A stretch of DNA of 15,749 bases, from NCBI GenBank assembly GCA_046263155.1, contig JBHELF010000078.1:1-15749 (forward strand), in the 5' to 3' direction. How positions within the stretch are numbered: the stretch's first letter is position 1; every line of letters starts with the position of its first letter. The stretch comes from DATADF01 sp046263155 (GTDB lineage Bacteria > Actinomycetota > CADDZG01 > WHSQ01). Position numbers and translations under genes: made by a program. The notes beneath the pieces were generated by a model. It did not search any database. It saw only the letters and a program-made list of their open reading frames with translations, and had not been told where the DNA came from. Below are positions 13,426 to 15,749 of this stretch, in pieces.

Positions 13426-14031
13426 ATGCGTTTGTTCCGGCGGTCGCCGCAGGCCGCGAGCGATCGCTGGGCGATAGCCGGGCTGGGCAATCCCGGTGAG
13501 CGCTACGCGGGGAACCGCCACAACGCGGGAGTCATGGTTCTCGAAGCACTCCTCGAACGCGCCTCGGCCCGCTTGAAGAGTCACAAGAGCGGATGCCTGA
13601 TAGCGGAGGTCGACCTGGGCGCGGCGGCGGTGCTGGCGCGCCCGATGAGTTACATGAACGAATCGGGACGTCCCCTTAGAGAACTGCTCCGCTGGTACAA
13701 GATCGGCGTCGAGCGGTTGATCATCGTGCACGACGAGCTCGATGTTCCCTTCGGGGAGGTGCGCATCAAGAGCGGCGGGGGCACGGCCGGTCACAACGGG
13801 CTGGCGTCGGTAGGGTCACACCTTGGAACGAAGGATTTTCTCCGCGTGCGGGTAGGTATCTCACGGCCGCCGGGTCGTCAGGATCCTGCGGACTATGTCT
13901 TATCAGACTTCTCGGCTGCTCAGAGAAAGCACTTGGCAGACGTGCTGGCTCGTGCTGCGGACGCGTGCGAACGAATTCTTGAGGCCGGCGCCGAGCGGGC
14001 AATGAACGAGTTCAACGCGCGCCCGAAGTAG
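13426..14031 (+). CDS. pth: Peptidyl-tRNA hydrolase
   Basis: The 201-residue product cleaves the ester bond of peptidyl-tRNAs that drop off the ribosome, releasing tRNA for reuse. The catalytic His32 lies in GNRHNAG after AIAGLGNPGERY; Asn79 is in SYMNESG, Asp103 in VHDELDVPFG, and Asn124 in GGGTAGHNGL, all the conserved active-site residues of the bacterial Pth family. Length is normal, with a basic N-terminal extension of about a dozen residues (MRLFRRSPQ) before the family core. It follows rplY after 15 bases and almost certainly shares its transcript. Confidence 0.97.
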   Translation: MRLFRRSPQAASDRWAIAGLGNPGERYAGNRHNAGVMVLEALLERASARLKSHKSGCLIAEVDLGAAAVLARPMSYMNESGRPLRELLRWYKIGVERLIIVHDELDVPFGEVRIKSGGGTAGHNGLASVGSHLGTKDFLRVRVGISRPPGRQDPADYVLSDFSAAQRKHLADVLARAADACERILEAGAERAMNEFNARPK

Positions 14032-14076
14032 GCCGGGCTGGTCAAGGGTAGGTATACGGCAGCCGACCAGAGGGCG

Positions 14077-14082
14077 AGGAGG
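14077..14082 (+). promoter_or_regulatory. Strong Shine-Dalgarno (AGGAGG) for the small Cys-rich protein
   Basis: AGGAGG is placed 5 bases before ATG 14088. It is among the best ribosome-binding sites in the window and strongly supports translation of the 68-codon frame. Confidence 0.75.
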
Positions 14083-14087
14083 CGGTC

Positions 14088-14294
14088 ATGTGCTACACGT
14101 GTGGATGCAAGTTGCCTTACGAGGACCATGGCGACGCCAACAACATCGTGGAGGAAGACCTCAAGAAGGCCGGCCACACGGAGACCATTAAGAACGCCGG
14201 GATCAAGGCGGCCAAGAACAACATGCTCGAGCTGATCCAGCTTCAGAAGGGCGTGGGTGACCTGGAGCGACCCAAGAAGGACTACAACGACTAG
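14088..14294 (+). CDS. Small conserved Cys-rich protein (CxxCxC N-terminus), unknown function
   Basis: The 68-residue product starts MCYTCGCKLPYEDHGD, placing Cys2, Cys5 and Cys7 and His14 at the extreme N-terminus, followed by a charged, probably helical segment (EEDLKKAG ... ELIQLQKG) and a hydrophilic tail. From memory, short proteins with an MC-x2-CGC start and a following DHGDxxNI stretch are widespread in actinobacteria and some other phyla without an assigned function; I cannot search to confirm this. The cysteines and histidine could bind zinc or an Fe-S cluster. There is no signal peptide or membrane segment, so it should be cytoplasmic. The excellent Shine-Dalgarno and a 56-base gap after pth argue that it is real. 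Its job is unknown. Confidence 0.85.
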   Translation: MCYTCGCKLPYEDHGDANNIVEEDLKKAGHTETIKNAGIKAAKNNMLELIQLQKGVGDLERPKKDYND

Positions 14295-14368
14295 CTCCTC
14301 CTCAAGACCGGAATTTTCGCCGCCGGGCCTAGAAGGTGCCCTACCGCCGGCGTCCAATATGGACGGCC

Positions 14369-15634
14369 ATGCGATCGACTCGCCGCCTTCGGTTCGCGGC
14401 CCTCATAAGCATCCTTGTCTCCGTCGTGTGGCTGGCCCCCCCGGCCGGCGCGGCCCCTCAGGACGACGCAGGCTCGGGTCGCGATGCCGGGAACACCTTT
14501 GACGAGGCCACTCGGGTCAAACCGCATGGCTTTTACCAGGGCCGTCTGGACGGGTCGGCCGACGATGCGAGCGACTTTTACAAGTTTCGCGTGCGCGAGG
14601 GTGGCTTCCTCTCGGTCCTGATCGTCCTCCCCGGAACCAGCACCACCGACCCCATCACTCTGCTCGATCCCAACGGGAACGTCGTCGATGTGGGAACCAG
14701 AGTCCAGGGGACCGGCGTAACCGCGAGCCAGGGGTTCACCACTCAAGTCGGCACCGTTCGCCTGGCCGTCCATCGCGCGGTGACCGGTGGGGACTATCGC
14801 CTCCACCTCCAAAGCGATCGGTTCGAGCTCGCCGAGTACGAGATGTGCTTTATGAATTGCGAGCAACCCCAGATGGCGCCCACTGAGCTGATCTTCGGTG
14901 GGTCCCTCGAGACCACCGATGCGCGCGTACTCCTGATCCCGCCGAGCCACGGAGATTTAGGCAATCCGACGGGCCCGACGGTCCTCGACTACGTCGACGC
15001 CACTCTCCGCGGCATGCACAAGTGGACTGAGGCGTTGGCTGCCTTCGCCAAGGACTACCCGCAGTTCGACTATCTCCGCGACATCACCGTTCACATCGAA
15101 GTTTTCGACGGGGCGAAGCCCGTCGACCCTGCGGGCTACGACGTCATCGTGGGGTACGTGGCCGCGGGCCCCGCGTTCCGAGGCGTGGCCGGCGATACAA
15201 ACACCAAGACGGCCGTCAACAACATCCTCCAGCAAGCCGGCCTGCGAGAAGAAGTGAGGTACAGCGGCCGCGTCATCGCTCTAAGCTTGTTCGGTTCCGC
15301 ACCTCGGGCGGGCCAGGTCGCGTGGGACTTTCCCGAGATCAACGACCTCGAGAGCGTGACGATCCACGAGTTCGGCCATACCTTCGGGCTCGGCCACACC
15401 GCCACGTGGCATCCCAAGCTGGGACCGGATCTCATGAACAGCCCTTATCCGCTTATCTACGGCGATGGATTCCCGTTCGGGGATGGGGGCGAGCGGACCA
15501 AGCTGATGTGTCTCTCGAGCCTGAACCTCTACGGAATGGCGCACCTGTACCGGTGGGTGCCGAGCGGCGAGTGGGAGCCCAGCGCCGGCGAGCTGAATCT
15601 GCCTCCCGACATCCCCTACCGCTGGTACTGCTGA
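14369..15634 (+). CDS. Secreted metzincin-type zinc metalloprotease with PPC-like domain
   Basis: From ATG 14369 the product has 421 residues. It starts with a Sec signal peptide: MRSTRRLRF, a hydrophobic core ISILVSVVWLAP, and a likely cut near AGA-A around residue 28. Residues about 42-149 resemble a bacterial pre-peptidase (PPC) beta-sandwich, with DASDFYKFRVREGG, ITLLDPNGNVV and GGDYRLHLQ. The catalytic signature HEFGHTFGLGH (333-343) is HExxHxxGxxH, with three zinc-binding histidines and the general-base Glu, and DLMNS about 13 residues later could supply the Met-turn. These mark a metzincin rather than a plain zincin. Cysteines near 160 and 164 and two near the C-terminus may form disulfides. 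GTG 14336 in the same frame would add 11 residues before the signal peptide but has no spaced ribosome-binding site. Substrate is unknown. Confidence 0.88.
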   Translation: MRSTRRLRFAALISILVSVVWLAPPAGAAPQDDAGSGRDAGNTFDEATRVKPHGFYQGRLDGSADDASDFYKFRVREGGFLSVLIVLPGTSTTDPITLLDPNGNVVDVGTRVQGTGVTASQGFTTQVGTVRLAVHRAVTGGDYRLHLQSDRFELAEYEMCFMNCEQPQMAPTELIFGGSLETTDARVLLIPPSHGDLGNPTGPTVLDYVDATLRGMHKWTEALAAFAKDYPQFDYLRDITVHIEVFDGAKPVDPAGYDVIVGYVAAGPAFRGVAGDTNTKTAVNNILQQAGLREEVRYSGRVIALSLFGSAPRAGQVAWDFPEINDLESVTIHEFGHTFGLGHTATWHPKLGPDLMNSPYPLIYGDGFPFGDGGERTKLMCLSSLNLYGMAHLYRWVPSGEWEPSAGELNLPPDIPYRWYC

Positions 15635-15650
15635 GTTTTTCCGCGGTTCG

Positions 15651-15749
15651 CTAAACGATCGCGATCATGCGCTCGATCGCGAGGCGAGCTCGATCCGCAG
15701 TCTCCTTATCGACATCGACCACGTAACGGCCGGTTCGTAGACATTCGAG
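15651..15749 (-). CDS. C-terminal end of a gene, possibly quinolinate synthase NadA (partial)
   Basis: A minus-strand frame runs from the window edge to a TAG at 15651-15653, giving 32 codons. The tail reads TGRYVVDVDKETADRARL followed by AIERMIAIV. The pattern of V-x-V, a charged pair, then A-x2-A/P-I-x-RM(L/I) resembles the C-terminus of quinolinate synthase (NadA), which joins iminoaspartate and dihydroxyacetone phosphate in NAD synthesis. The 4Fe-4S cysteines lie outside the window, so the identity is tentative. It is convergent with the metalloprotease gene, 16 bases apart, with no terminator hairpin in the gap. Confidence 0.55.
   Translation of the reverse strand, partial: LECLRTGRYVVDVDKETADRARLAIERMIAIV

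Noticed and set aside
14053..14058. TATACG as a -10 box for the small Cys-rich gene
   Set aside because: It matches the consensus weakly and no -35 hexamer lies at suitable spacing; read-through from pth is equally likely.
14336..14368. Longer metalloprotease start at GTG 14336
   Set aside because: The AGAAGG motif abuts the GTG without spacing, and the extra residues would sit ahead of a well-formed signal peptide starting at 14369. It is not excluded, only less likely.
15656..15681. Repeated CGATCGCG near the window end
   Set aside because: Both copies fall in the partial reverse-strand coding frame and are expected in GC-rich sequence; no spacing regularity supports a repeat element.

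Overview
The window reads as a GC-rich (roughly 60-65% by eye) chromosomal housekeeping region, most likely from an Actinomycetota member, probably an uncultured or deep-branching one. The evidence is: the gene content and order, a GT39 protein O-mannosyltransferase next to rsmI, many GTG and TTG starts, GTGA/ATGA stop-start overlaps, and TANNNT boxes directly ahead of start codons as in leaderless actinobacterial genes. Phylum is inferred from these features, not from a marker-gene search. No phage, IS element, CRISPR array or rRNA is visible.

Layout. (1) 2-1455 (+): the 3' part of an NAD-dependent epimerase/reductase, translationally coupled to an FKBP-type prolyl isomerase lipoprotein. (2) 1483-3039 (-): the mannosyltransferase, convergent with the lipoprotein gene. 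(3) 3082-5444 (+): an unrecognised seven-helix membrane protein with an outward-facing alpha/beta-hydrolase-like domain, coupled to rsmI. (4) 5466-5753 (-): an AbrB-family regulator with four extra cysteines. (5) 5907-9956 (+): metG-tatD-rsmA-ispE, a tight operon of translation and isoprenoid genes, followed by a hairpin and T-rich tract. (6) 10035-10106 (-): tRNA-Gln(UUG). (7) 10143-14031 (+): glmU-prs-rplY-pth. (8) 14088-15634 (+): a 68-residue Cys-rich protein, then a secreted metzincin-type metalloprotease with a PPC-like domain. (9) 15651 to the window end (-): the last 32 codons of a gene, tentatively nadA.

How it fits together. The core makes and polishes the translation machinery: RsmI and RsmA methylate 16S rRNA, MetRS charges tRNA-Met, tRNA-Gln supplies glutamine, bL25 binds 5S rRNA, and Pth recycles peptidyl-tRNA. 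GlmU, Prs and IspE supply UDP-GlcNAc, PRPP and isoprenoid precursors. The order rsmI - abrB (opposite strand) - metG - tatD - rsmA - ispE - glmU - prs - rplY - pth is recognisably that of Bacillus subtilis yabC-abrB-metS-yabD-ksgA-ispE-gcaD-prs-ctc-spoVC, while pmt beside rsmI is the mycobacterial arrangement. The window thus combines both neighbourhoods. The flanks carry envelope and secreted proteins: the mannosyltransferase, membrane hydrolase, lipoprotein isomerase and metalloprotease.

No complete new defence or metabolic system is evident. The best candidates for new biology are the membrane hydrolase at 3082-4623, the four-Cys AbrB regulator with its overlapping control region, the small Cys-rich protein, and the PPC-metzincin. 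No stretch longer than about 150 bases lacks a gene.
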